Source of the DNA: Candidatus Kuenenbacteria bacterium
GTDB taxonomy: Bacteria > Patescibacteriota > Patescibacteriia > UBA2591 > PGYQ01
Reading direction: 5' to 3'
NCBI GenBank assembly: GCA_016209005.1
Contig: JACQWZ010000010.1
Location: 1 to 18,284 of the forward strand
DNA length: 18,284 bases
The notes beneath the pieces are model-generated. The model did no database searches, was not told the DNA's origin, and worked only from the letters and a program-made list of their open reading frames with translations. Shown piece by piece: positions 5,543 through 12,979 of this stretch. The position numbers and the translations under genes were made by a program. How positions within the stretch are numbered: position 1 is the first letter of the stretch; every line of letters begins with the position of its first letter.

Positions 5543-7711
5543 ATGCCTGATTTAATTTATTCAATTTTAAAAAAAAATTTTGGTTATGACGAATTTAGAA
5601 CGGGGCAGAAGGAAATAATAGAAAGCGTTTTAGCTGGCAATGACAATTTTGTTTTGATGCCGACTGGAAGCGGAAAATCTCTTTGTTATCAATTGCCAGC
5701 CCTTATGCTTTCCGGTTTGACATTGGTAATTTCTCCGCTCATTGCTTTAATGAAAGACCAAGTCGATAGTTTAAAAGCAAACGGTGTTAAGGCCGCTTTT
5801 ATTAATTCATCTTTACCACACAATGAAATTTTGCCCGTTCAAGAAGAAGCGCTTTCTGGCAAACTGAAAATTTTATATGTCGCGCCAGAACGGATGGCGC
5901 TTGATAATTTTAAGGATTTTTTGCAAAATTTAAAAATAAGTTTAATCGCAGTTGATGAAGCGCATTGTATTTCTGAATGGGGGCATGATTTTCGGCCAGA
6001 TTATCGCAATTTAAAAATGCTTAAAAATATTTTTAGAAAAGCGCCGATTATCGCCTTGACCGCCACGGCCACAGAAAAAGTGCGCCTGGATATTTTAAAA
6101 GAATTATCTATTTCACAAGCCAAAATATTTATTTCTGGTTTTAATCGTCCAAATCTTAATTTACGCATTATTAAAAAGAAAAACGCTTTTGATAAACTTT
6201 TAAGTTTGCTTAAAAATTATGAAAATAAAGCGGTTATAATTTATTGTTTTTCGCGCAAAGAAACAGAAGCATTGGCAATGGATTTAAAAAACACTGGATT
6301 TAAAGCGCAGGCCTATCATGCTGGGATGGTAGCGAATGAACGAAAAAAAACGCAAGAGCTTTTTATTAGAGATGAATTTAATATTATTGTCGCGACAATC
6401 GCTTTTGGCATGGGTATTGATAAACCAGATGTTCGCCTTGTTGTTCATTATACTTTTCCAAAATCAATAGAAGGTTATTATCAGGAAATTGGCCGGGCCG
6501 GGCGAGATGGACTTAAAAGCGACTGCGTTATGTTTTATACTTACGCCGACGCGCGCAAGCATGAATATTTTTTAAATGACATTGCCGATGAAACTATTAG
6601 AAAGCAAACTGAAAATAAACTTATTGAAGTAATGAAATTTGCGGAATTAAAATCTTGTCGTCGCAAACATATTTTAAATTATTTTGGAGAAAATTATAAA
6701 GAAGCTAATTGTCACGGATGCGATAATTGCAACACGGAAAAAGTTACCCTCGATGCCACTATCGTCGCGCAAAAAATACTTTCTGCGATTTTAAGAACCG
6801 GAAATCGTTTTGGAGCAAATCATATAATAAATATTCTTAAGGGTAAAAAAAATGAAAAAATTATTAATTACGGGCACGACAAACTTTCAGTTTATGACAT
6901 TGTTAAAGATTATAGCGTCGATGAATTAAAAGAAATTATTAATTTAATTATAAATGCTGGGCTTATTATCAAAACCAATGATCAATATAGCGTGTTAAAA
7001 GTTACACAAGCGGGCTTAAAATTTATTTCTCAAAAAGAAAAACTTGAACTTTCTTTGCCATCAAAAGAAGATATTGACGAAGAACAAGAATCAATAAATG
7101 AACTAACGTATGATAAAACGCTTTTTGAAAAACTTCGTTATTTACGCAAACAAATTGCTGACAAGTTAAATGTTCCGCCGTTTGTAATTTTTAGCGATGC
7201 GAGTTTGCAAGAAATGGCTTTTTATTTTCCAATTGATAAAGAAAATTTTTCCATGATTACTGGCGTGGGCGCTCGCAAGTTAGAAAGTTTTGGTAATGAT
7301 TTTTTGAAAATTATTATTGCCTATGTAAAGAAAAATAATTTGTCCAGCAAAAAAATATACAAAAGCAGAAGTGGTAAAATAAGATTGCCTCGCGAAGAAC
7401 GTTCGGTTAATGGCGATACATTTTCAATTACAAATGAATTGATAAATAGACAACTTTCCATTGATGATATGGCTAAGGCGCGTGGTTTAGCCATATCAAC
7501 AATTATTTCTCATATTGAACAATTAATAAATTCTGGCGAAAAAATTGATATAGAATATTTAAAACCTTCGCCAGAAGTTTATGAAAAAATAAAAAACGCG
7601 TTTAAACAATACGGGGAAGAAAAATTGCGCCCAGTGTTTGAATATTTGCGCGAACAATATTCTTATGAAATAATAAGATTAGTCAGAGCGATAATGAATG
7701 CAGAATTATGA
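5543..7711 (+). CDS. recQ: RecQ-family ATP-dependent DNA helicase with HRDC and C-terminal HTH
   Basis: RecQ unwinds DNA 3' to 5' in recombination and fork repair. From ATG 5543 the product is 722 residues. In order: helicase motif I MPTGSGKSLCYQ (near 40-50), DEAHCISEWGHDFRP (138-152), ALTATAT, GMGIDKPDVR and QEIGRAGRDG; zinc-binding Cys at about 372, 390, 393 and 396 (CHGCDNC); a winged-helix RQC region with NYGHDKLSVYDIV; an HRDC domain (about 523-598, LRYLRKQIADKLNVPPFVIF); and an extra C-terminal helix-turn-helix region (about 625-712, FSITNELINRQLSIDDMAK) of the kind found after HRDC in many longer RecQ proteins. Frame continues upstream to 5465 but through repeat and poly-T, so I start at the MPDLIYSILKKNFG methionine. 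No Shine-Dalgarno is present. The last codons lie in a heptad array. Confidence 0.95.
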   Translation: MPDLIYSILKKNFGYDEFRTGQKEIIESVLAGNDNFVLMPTGSGKSLCYQLPALMLSGLTLVISPLIALMKDQVDSLKANGVKAAFINSSLPHNEILPVQEEALSGKLKILYVAPERMALDNFKDFLQNLKISLIAVDEAHCISEWGHDFRPDYRNLKMLKNIFRKAPIIALTATATEKVRLDILKELSISQAKIFISGFNRPNLNLRIIKKKNAFDKLLSLLKNYENKAVIIYCFSRKETEALAMDLKNTGFKAQAYHAGMVANERKKTQELFIRDEFNIIVATIAFGMGIDKPDVRLVVHYTFPKSIEGYYQEIGRAGRDGLKSDCVMFYTYADARKHEYFLNDIADETIRKQTENKLIEVMKFAELKSCRRKHILNYFGENYKEANCHGCDNCNTEKVTLDATIVAQKILSAILRTGNRFGANHIINILKGKKNEKIINYGHDKLSVYDIVKDYSVDELKEIINLIINAGLIIKTNDQYSVLKVTQAGLKFISQKEKLELSLPSKEDIDEEQESINELTYDKTLFEKLRYLRKQIADKLNVPPFVIFSDASLQEMAFYFPIDKENFSMITGVGARKLESFGNDFLKIIIAYVKKNNLSSKKIYKSRSGKIRLPREERSVNGDTFSITNELINRQLSIDDMAKARGLAISTIISHIEQLINSGEKIDIEYLKPSPEVYEKIKNAFKQYGEEKLRPVFEYLREQYSYEIIRLVRAIMNAEL

Positions 7712-7758
7712 ATGCAGAATGCAGAATGCAGAATGCAGAATGCAGAATGCAGAATGCA
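7697..7758. repeat. AATGCAG heptad array overlapping the recQ stop
   Basis: AATGCAG occurs seven times, with one AATTATG variant as the second unit and a partial unit at the end. The first units encode the last residues of RecQ (NAEL) and the variant unit supplies the TGA stop. This is the cleanest heptad array in the window and is likely to vary in copy number. Confidence 0.85.
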
Positions 7759-7759
7759 T

Positions 7760-7811
7760 TATAATTCCTAAAAGCTAAAAGCTAAAAGCTAAAAGCTAAA
7801 AGCTAATTAGT
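7760..7811 (+). promoter_or_regulatory. TATAAT plus (TAAAAGC)5 leader of rodA
   Basis: TATAAT (7760-7765) is followed by TCC, five exact tandem TAAAAGC units (7769-7803), TAATTAG and the rodA start codon. The same arrangement with four units precedes pth (14702-14746). The TATAAT could be a -10 box, which would put the transcription start within the repeat, but no -35 box is in register. A shared promoter-leader module and a copied repeat are both possible readings. Confidence 0.45.
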
Positions 7812-8903
7812 ATGAAATTTATACAGCAATTAAAACAATTTGATTGGATAATAATAGGAACGGTATTTTTTTTAACTATTTTTGGGCTAATTATTCAATA
7901 TAGTTTGTCTTTAAATCAAGAGGTTATTAGTTTTTCAAATTTTTATAAGCAATTGATTTTTGCCAGTATTGGATTAATTTTAATGTTTTCAATCAGTTTT
8001 TTGAATTGGAATTTTATTTTAAAAAATTACGCGATTTTTTTATATGTTTTTATTTTGATTTTATTAATTTTAGTTTTATTTTTTGGTAAAACTTTTAGAG
8101 GAACGCAGGGTTGGATTAATTTGCCCTTTGGAATTAATTTTCAAATAGTGGAATTGGTAAAAATAATTTTAGCGGTTATTTTAGCTAAATATTGGAGTGG
8201 TAAAATTTATAATATTCAAAGTTTTGGGCATATTATTTTAACGGGAATAATAACAATAATTCCTTTTATTTTAGTGGTTTTACAACCAGATTTAGGATCC
8301 GCTTTAATTTTTTTCGGTCTTTGGTTAGGAATGATTTTTGTAATTTTCAAACCAAAAAATTTAATTTTAATTTTAATTATATTTATTTTAATTTTTGGAA
8401 TCGGATGGTTTGAATTAAAGGATTATCAAAAAAATAGAATTATCACTTTTATAAATCCTCAAGTAGATCCTTTGGGTCGAGGATATCAAATAATTCAATC
8501 GACTATTGCCGTTGGTTCTGGACAATTTTGGGGTCGCGGATTGGGATTAGGACCTCAAAGTCAATTAAAATTTTTACCCGAAGCGAGAACTGATTTTGTT
8601 TTTGCCGTTATTGCCGAAGAATTAGGAATGATTGGAGCGTTTTTGGTTTTAAGTTTTTTTGGAATTTTATTTTATCGCCTTTGGAAAATAATTAAAAAAA
8701 TAAGAGATGATTTTAACGTTTTTTTAATTATAGGATTTGCTTTAATATTTTTTATAGAAATTTTTGTCAATATTGGCATGAATATTGGTTTAATGCCAAT
8801 TATTGGAATTTCCTTGCCATTTTTAAGCTATGGCGGAAGTTCTCTTTTGGCAAATTTATTAATGATTGGAATTTTGCAAGGGATAATTAAAAGAAACAGA
8901 TAG
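7812..8903 (+). CDS. rodA: RodA/FtsW-family (SEDS) peptidoglycan glycosyltransferase
   Basis: SEDS proteins polymerise glycan strands from lipid II at the outer face of the membrane with a partner class B PBP. The 363-residue product is almost entirely membrane-spanning (about ten hydrophobic segments by eye). Landmarks: GTQGWINLPFGINF (98-110), VLQPDLGSALI (157-166), a long extracytoplasmic loop with PLGRGYQIIQSTIAVGSG (220-237) and QSQLKFLPEARTDFVFAV (249-266) holding the conserved Asp261, and GISLPFLSYGGSSLL (332-346) at the end. The QSQLxFLPE wording and length favour RodA over FtsW, but the two overlap and no PBP neighbour decides it. The usual FQPSELxK reads FQIVELVK here. The start follows the (TAAAAGC)5 leader. 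Confidence 0.88.
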   Translation: MKFIQQLKQFDWIIIGTVFFLTIFGLIIQYSLSLNQEVISFSNFYKQLIFASIGLILMFSISFLNWNFILKNYAIFLYVFILILLILVLFFGKTFRGTQGWINLPFGINFQIVELVKIILAVILAKYWSGKIYNIQSFGHIILTGIITIIPFILVVLQPDLGSALIFFGLWLGMIFVIFKPKNLILILIIFILIFGIGWFELKDYQKNRIITFINPQVDPLGRGYQIIQSTIAVGSGQFWGRGLGLGPQSQLKFLPEARTDFVFAVIAEELGMIGAFLVLSFFGILFYRLWKIIKKIRDDFNVFLIIGFALIFFIEIFVNIGMNIGLMPIIGISLPFLSYGGSSLLANLLMIGILQGIIKRNR

Positions 8904-8953
8904 GTTTTCTACACTCAATTACGCTTGAAAAAAATTAAGATGAGAGTAGAATA

Positions 8954-8988
8954 ATTTATGATTTATGATTTATGATTTAAGATTTAAG
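8954..8988. repeat. ATTTATG heptad array downstream of rodA
   Basis: ATTTATG occurs three times in tandem, followed by ATTTAAG twice, all in 7-bp register. Beyond it, 8989-9075 holds two short perfect palindromes (TTGTATA-A-TATACAA at 9025-9039 and TGTTTTTATAAAAACA at 9047-9062) and TATAAT hexamers, with no coding potential that I can see. Confidence 0.7.
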
Positions 8989-9075
8989 ATTTTTTAAGCA
9001 TAATAAATAAATTATAATGCAGTTTGTATAATATACAAATAAATATTGTTTTTATAAAAACATTTTACATATAGT

Positions 9076-9101
9076 CCCCGCAAAACAAATTCGGGGTTTT
9101 T
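9076..9101 (+). terminator. Possible intrinsic terminator after rodA
   Basis: CCCCG and CGGGG form a 5-bp GC stem around an 11-base A-rich loop, followed by TTTTT. It is placed to end transcription from rodA, about 170 bp after its stop. The stem is short, so strength is uncertain. A TATAAT at 9027-9032 just upstream would allow a very short transcript, but no -35 box supports that. Nothing recognisable lies in 9102-9233. Confidence 0.5.
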
Positions 9102-9233
9102 ATAACAATAATAATTTAGTTCATCTGCGAAAAAATACAGTGAAAAATTAAGTTTTTTTGCCCTGACAGACTTCTAAGACTTTAAGTTTGAAATATTTAA
9201 CATTTTAAAATTTTAAAAAATTTCTTTTCTTTC

Positions 9234-9270
9234 CCCCTCTCCCCTTGTGGGAGAGGGTTGGGGAGAGGGG
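9234..9270. repeat. GC-rich inverted repeat at the edge of the transposase remnant
   Basis: CCCCTCTCCCC (9234-9244) and GGGGAGAGGGG (9260-9270) form perfect 11-bp arms around 15 bases. The composition contrasts sharply with the surroundings. It abuts the truncated 5' end of the transposase fragment and may mark the breakpoint. Confidence 0.65.
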
Positions 9271-9286
9271 AAACAGCGCTTCGCAA

Positions 9287-9439
9287 TTTCATCGGAAAAA
9301 ATTTTGGGGAAGACATTTTTGGGCACGAGGGTATTTGGCGGTATCATCTGGAACAATAACCGATGAAGTGGTGCAAGAATATATTGAAAAACAAGAAGGG
9401 CAAGAAATGTCTCATGGAGAGATAACTGTGGAAGTATAA
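9287..9439 (+). pseudogene. C-terminal remnant of an IS200/IS605-type TnpA transposase
   Basis: Only about 50 residues remain. FHRKKFWGRHFWARGYLAV, followed by SSGTITDEVVQEYIEKQEG, matches the C-terminal part of Y1 (HUH) transposases, whose final helix carries the catalytic Tyr in a 'YIExQ' context. That Tyr is present, but the N-terminal half with the metal-binding HUH motif is missing; upstream the frame runs into the GC-rich repeat at 9234-9270, not into protein-like sequence. The stop is TAA 9437-9439 after a tail (MSHGEITVEV) that may be natural. A hairpin typical of the right end of such elements follows at 9469-9489. The fragment cannot catalyse transposition. The family call is by motif recall and fairly secure; the subgroup is not. 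Confidence 0.72.
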
Positions 9440-9468
9440 AGTACTTCAGTGCGTCAACCCGCCTGAAC

Positions 9469-9489
9469 CCACCAGCTTTTAGCTGGTGG
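9469..9489 (+). other. Probable right-end hairpin of the IS200/IS605 remnant
   Basis: CCACCAGCT-TTT-AGCTGGTGG is a perfect 9-bp stem with a 3-base loop, 30 bp after the transposase stop. IS200/IS605 elements end in subterminal imperfect hairpins that TnpA binds as single-stranded DNA, so position and form fit. The hairpin also supplies the stop codon that ends the neighbouring minus-strand DUF559 frame. Confidence 0.55.
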
Positions 9490-9712
9490 AGTATTCAGTT
9501 TTATTTTGTTTTTCGGCGTGTTGCCCACCATCAAGTTTAATAATAATCTTTTTATTAAAACAAACAAAATCAACAATGTATTTTCCAATTACTTGCTGTC
9601 TTCTAAATTTTAGATTATTAAATTGTTTTGTTCTAAGATAACGCCACAATAATTTTTCCGCTTCAGTGGAATTTTTTCTTAAATTTTTGGCAAAAGGAAT
9701 AAGATAAGACAT
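9479..9712 (-). pseudogene. Truncated DUF559 (Vsr/PD-(D/E)XK-like) gene
   Basis: The 77-residue frame reads LRKNSTEAEKLLWRYLR (11-27), FRRQQVIGKYIVDFVC (36-51) and LDGGQHAE (60-67), the signature of small DUF559 proteins related to very-short-patch-repair endonucleases. Intact members are roughly 110-130 residues and continue after GGQHAE with a region ending in an 'F(W)xNxEV' motif. Here the frame runs into the transposon hairpin and stops after NKTEYSTS, so the last third is lost, apparently by the IS insertion. The expected Glu in IIELDG is Lys59, which should damage the nuclease site. No sequence resembling the missing C terminus is visible on the far side of the remnant. It is probably non-functional. 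Confidence 0.7.
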
Positions 9713-9729
9713 ATTTTATTTTCTTTTAC

Positions 9730-9843
9730 CACCCTCCCCTAACCCCTCCCATCGAGGGAGGGGGAAAATTTGGAACCCCCTTCCATCATGGAGGGGGAGA
9801 ATTAGGAATCCCTCCCATCATGGAAAAAAGGGGGAAATAAAAC
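9730..9843. repeat. GC-rich hairpin cluster between DUF559 remnant and prfB
   Basis: Three related G/C-rich units follow one another: CCCCTCCC-ATCGA-GGGAGGGG, then CCCCCTTCCA-TCA-TGGAGGGGG, then a decayed CCCTCCCATCATGG copy ending in GGGGG. The units resemble the inverted repeat at 9234-9270, so the decayed IS/DUF559 patch is bracketed by similar GC-rich sequence. The remaining 9844-9967 is AT-rich and shows no gene. Confidence 0.55.
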
Positions 9844-9967
9844 CTCTCTCATTAAGGAAAAAAGAAAATTTGAAAGCTTTGTAATTTAAAGTAATAAAGT
9901 AATAAATAGTTTTATTATTTAATCATACAAATTTCTCTAATTTTAAACAAAATTTAAACTTTTTTAA

Positions 9968-11108
9968 CTAAAAGTTACTGTACTTTTTCGGAGAAGAGCT
10001 TTTTTTTATTGTTAATTGATTTTTGTTTCTTAAGTACGCGTCAATAAACTCATCAATCTCGCCGTTTAAAATCGCTTCTGTGTCATTTGTTTCATAATTA
10101 GTTCGATGATCTTTGACCATTTGATAAGGATGCAAAACATAGGAACGAATTTGGCTTCCCCATTCAACTGGCTTAAATTCGCCTTTCAAATCTTGTTTTT
10201 CTTTTTGTTGTTCAATTAAATATCGTTGAAATAATTTTGTTTGTAAATATTTCATAGCCATTTCTTTGTTTTGCGGTTGAGAACGTTCATTTTGGCAACT
10301 GGCAACAATTTTAGTTGGCAGGTGAGTAATTCTAACGGCAGTTTCAGTTTTTTGAACATTTTGTCCGCCATGACCCGAAGCTAAATAAGTGTCAATTCTT
10401 AAATCCTCTAGATCAACTTCAATTTCTTTTAATTCTTCTAACTCTGGCAAAACTTCAACTAAAGCAAAAGAAGTGTGTCTCATTTTTTCCGCGTCAAATG
10501 GAGAAATGCGAACTAAACGATGGACTCCGGCTTCTGATTTTAAAAATCCATAAACGTAATTCCCTTGAATTTCTAGGGTTATATTTTTTATTCCGGCTTC
10601 AGCCCCTTTGGATTCTTCAATAATTTTTACTTGCCATTTTCTTTTTTCGCAAAATTTTAAATACATTCGCAAAAGCATTTCCGTCCAATCTTGAGCGTCA
10701 ACTCCTCCAGCTCCGGCGTGAATATTTACAATCGCGTTATAAGAATCGTATTTTTGATTAAATAAAATAAAAAATTCAAAATATTCGAATTTTTTTTCTA
10801 AAGAATATAATTTTTTTTCTACTTCTTTTCTTAAAGAAACATCTTTCGCTTCTTTATCTAAACAAGCGATTTCTAATAAATCATTTGTTTCTTGAATTAA
10901 TTTTTTCCAAGTTGCTAATTCTTCTTTTAAATCATTTAATTTCTTGCTTTTATTTTTTGCCATTTTCTGATCTTGCCAAAAATTTGACTGAGTCATTTCG
11001 TTTTCTAAATTTTTAATTTCAGTTTTTTTCTTGGCAAAGTCAAAGAAACCTCCCTGTTTTAGAAAGCTTCTTTTTTAATTCTTGAATTTTATTAATCAAA
11101 TCCTGCAT
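9968..11108 (-). CDS. prfB: Peptide chain release factor RF2, made by programmed +1 frameshift
   Basis: RF2 ends translation at UGA and UAA. The gene reads in two frames. Codons 1-22 run from ATG 11108 to CTT 11045-11043, where an in-frame TGA (11042-11040) follows. Slipping +1 at CTT-TGA-C continues with GAC (11041-11039) into the long frame ending at 9968, giving 379 residues. The short frame begins MQDLINKIQELKKKLS, as RF2 N termini do, and the join reads RFLDFAKKKTEIKNL. Downstream are the stop-codon-reading SPF motif (about 202-204) and the peptidyl-release GGQ motif (about 247-249, SGHGGQNVQKTE), at nearly the same positions as in E. coli RF2. It is autoregulatory: low RF2 favours frameshifting. 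The leader is a heptad array. It is divergent from the LCP gene. Confidence 0.95.
11039..11056 (-). promoter_or_regulatory. prfB programmed +1 frameshift site
   Basis: On the minus strand the site reads CAGGGAGGTTTCTTTGAC: an internal Shine-Dalgarno-like AGGGAGG, a short spacer, then the slippery CTT, the in-frame stop TGA and a following C. This is the classical arrangement of bacterial prfB genes, where SD pairing with 16S rRNA strains the ribosome and promotes the shift. Confidence 0.93.
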
Positions 11109-11111
11109 AAA

Positions 11112-11146
11112 AACAATTAACAATTAACAATCAACAATTAACAATA
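11112..11146. repeat. AACAATT heptad array in the prfB leader
   Basis: The units are AACAATT, AACAATT, AACAATC, AACAATT, AACAATA (read on the plus strand). They lie between the predicted prfB -10 box and its start codon, so they make up nearly the whole 5' untranslated region. A partial complement (TTTATTGTTAATT) occurs near 11438-11450, upstream of the LCP gene. Confidence 0.75.
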
Positions 11147-11149
11147 AAT

Positions 11150-11177
11150 ATTATAACATAAAAACATTCTAATACAA
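11150..11177 (-). promoter_or_regulatory. Promoter for prfB
   Basis: On the minus strand TATAAT (11155-11150) is preceded by TG one base upstream (an extended -10), with TTGTAT (11177-11172) at 16-bp spacing. The predicted start of transcription is about 35-40 bp before ATG 11108. This is the best promoter match in the window. Confidence 0.55.
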
Positions 11178-11197
11178 TAACGAACTGGCGCAATAAA

Positions 11198-11226
11198 TTG
11201 ACTTTTTGTTTTTAGAATAATAAAAT
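11198..11226 (+). promoter_or_regulatory. Promoter for the LCP gene
   Basis: TTGACT (11198-11203) and TAAAAT (11221-11226) are separated by exactly 17 bp. It points away from the prfB promoter, giving a compact divergent pair. The leader to ATG 11489 would be about 255 nt long and include the inverted heptad arms at 11282-11410. Confidence 0.5.
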
Positions 11227-11281
11227 ACTAGAACAAAAAAACAAAAAAACACGAAAACATGAGAACAAAAAAACATTGTCC

Positions 11282-11410
11282 TAATTTTCAATTTTCAAGT
11301 ACCAATTTTCAATGAAATCCCAATGATTTAATTTACAAACAAAATTAATCAAGTTTGAAAATTAAATCATTAAAAATTGATTGAAAATTGAAAATTGAAA
11401 ATTGAAAATT
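11282..11410. repeat. Inverted heptad arms in the LCP leader
   Basis: Units of the form ATTTTCA on the left are mirrored by TGAAAAT units on the right (four in perfect tandem at the end). Inside, AATGATTTAATTT (11322-11334) pairs perfectly with AAATTAAATCATT (11359-11371) around a loop of 24 bases. A long stem-loop would therefore form in the predicted 5' untranslated RNA. Nearer the start codon, 11452-11475 has CTAAAAAG units with an 8-bp period. Confidence 0.7.
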
Positions 11411-11488
11411 TTTTAATAAATTTAACGGTTGACCTGTTTATTGTTAATTTTCTAAAAAAGCTAAAAAGCTAAAAAGTTAATTTTTTCT

Positions 11489-12979
11489 ATGTCTGATTTT
11501 AAAATTAATCTTATTAAAGATAAAAATGATTCTTTATTAGAAAAATCTCAAGAATCTTCCAACAAAAAATTAAATTGGAAGAAATTTTTTATTTATTTTT
11601 TTTTAGCTGGAGTAATTTCTTTTGTCATTATTATTTTGGCGTCTATTTACGCGCCTAATATTATTTTATCAAAAAATAGCGCTTTGAAAAAAATAGAAAA
11701 AGAAAATTCTTTGTTAAATCAATTTTATCGATTTATTCCGGCTGGAGATTATTTAATTAAAAAAGATCAAAACAGGGTTAATATTTTACTTTTAGGCGTT
11801 GGCGGAGCTAATCATCCGGGCGGACTTTTGGCTGACACGACAATGTTGGTTAGTTTTAATTTTAAAACAAAAGAAGTGGCCATGATTTCTATTCCGCGCG
11901 ATTTATTTGTTCCAATTCCAAATCATGGATGGCAAAAAATTAATACTCTTAATTCTTTTGGCGAGACCACGGAATTAGGGAATGGCGCCGCTTTTACCGC
12001 GGAAAATATAAGTCAATTATTTGAAATTCCCATTCATTATTACGCTCGAATTGATTTTGAAGGATTTAAAAAAATAATTGATGATTTTGGCGGACTGAAT
12101 ATTTATGTTGAAAAAACTTTTTATGATCCATTATATCCAGATCGCAGTTATAAAAAACAAAAGATTAGTTTCATACAGGGCTGGCAACATTTTGACGGAG
12201 AAAAGGCTTTAAATTTTAGTCGTTCGCGTTATGGAAATAATGGCGAAGGGTCTGATTTTGCCAGAACAAAAAGACAGCAAAAAATAATTGTCGCTTTTAA
12301 AGAAAAATTTTTGTCTTTTTCCACCTTAATTAATCCTCAAAAAATAACGGCTATTTATGAAATGTTGAAAAGTCATTTAAAAACCAATCTGAATATTAAA
12401 GAAGTTGTTAGTTTAATGGCAGCATTTAAAAATGCGGATACTTCTAAAATTCAACATTTTGTTTTTGATACTTCTAATTATCTTTATCCGGAAAAAACAA
12501 TCGCTGGAGCTTTTATTTTAAATCCTAAGGCTGGAGATTTTAAAGAAATGTCTTTATTGATTCAAAATATTTTTGATAAAGATTTTATCGGTAAAACAGA
12601 TTTTGTTGTTATAGACAAACCTCGTTTGATTATTCAAAATGGAACAGATAATTCCGGTTTAGCTAATAAAGTAGCCCAGGATTTGAAAAATTTAAATTAT
12701 AAAATAGTTAAAATAAGCAACGCGGATCATCAAAATTATGAAAAAACAATTATTTATGATTTATGTTTTGATCAAAAATCGGAAGCTCTCGCTTTTCTTC
12801 AAAAAAAATTTGACGCCATAGTTATCCCTAACGTTTTTCGTTTTTTAAATTCCTCGCCTTCCACTGAAGAAATCGCCACTATTCCTTCAAATATTTTCCC
12901 CAAAGATATTAAAAATCTCCCGGCAACTGATTTTTTGATTATTTTAGGAAAGAACGCGATGAAGAAAAGCAACCAGTAA
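11489..12979 (+). CDS. LCP (LytR-CpsA-Psr) family cell-wall glycopolymer ligase
   Basis: LCP proteins attach undecaprenyl-linked glycopolymers to peptidoglycan outside the membrane. The 496-residue product has a cytoplasmic N terminus (1-32), one membrane anchor (about 33-55) and an extracytoplasmic catalytic domain: NILLLGVGG (98-106), LADTTMLVSF with Asp116, ISIPRDLFVPI with Arg137, KINTLNSFGE (150-159), FEGFKKIIDDFGGLNIYV (190-207), and SRSRYG...DFARTKRQQ, with arginines in positions expected to bind the lipid pyrophosphate. A C-terminal LytR_C-like domain follows (from about 375, LIIQNGTDNSGLANKVAQDL). No acceptor polymer can be inferred. The start follows a T-rich TTTTTTCT stretch without a Shine-Dalgarno sequence. 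The final codons, Asn-Gln-stop, lie in the left arm of a downstream repeat. Confidence 0.9.
   Translation: MSDFKINLIKDKNDSLLEKSQESSNKKLNWKKFFIYFFLAGVISFVIIILASIYAPNIILSKNSALKKIEKENSLLNQFYRFIPAGDYLIKKDQNRVNILLLGVGGANHPGGLLADTTMLVSFNFKTKEVAMISIPRDLFVPIPNHGWQKINTLNSFGETTELGNGAAFTAENISQLFEIPIHYYARIDFEGFKKIIDDFGGLNIYVEKTFYDPLYPDRSYKKQKISFIQGWQHFDGEKALNFSRSRYGNNGEGSDFARTKRQQKIIVAFKEKFLSFSTLINPQKITAIYEMLKSHLKTNLNIKEVVSLMAAFKNADTSKIQHFVFDTSNYLYPEKTIAGAFILNPKAGDFKEMSLLIQNIFDKDFIGKTDFVVIDKPRLIIQNGTDNSGLANKVAQDLKNLNYKIVKISNADHQNYEKTIIYDLCFDQKSEALAFLQKKFDAIVIPNVFRFLNSSPSTEEIATIPSNIFPKDIKNLPATDFLIILGKNAMKKSNQ

Noticed and set aside
7697..7803. CRISPR array
   Set aside because: The repeats are 7 bp, directly tandem, without spacers, and there are no cas genes.
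9245..9286. Full transposase start at TTG 9245
   Set aside because: The residues before FHRKKFWG are translated GC-rich repeat and do not resemble any part of TnpA.
11040..11042. In-frame TGA in prfB as a disabling mutation or sequencing error
   Set aside because: It sits in a complete AGGGAGG-spacer-CTTTGAC programmed frameshift site, the normal state of prfB.
9968..11108. Recoded UGA (UGA = Gly) as in Gracilibacteria
   Set aside because: RF2 with its UGA-reading SPF motif is present, and recQ ends at a TGA consistent with its protein end.
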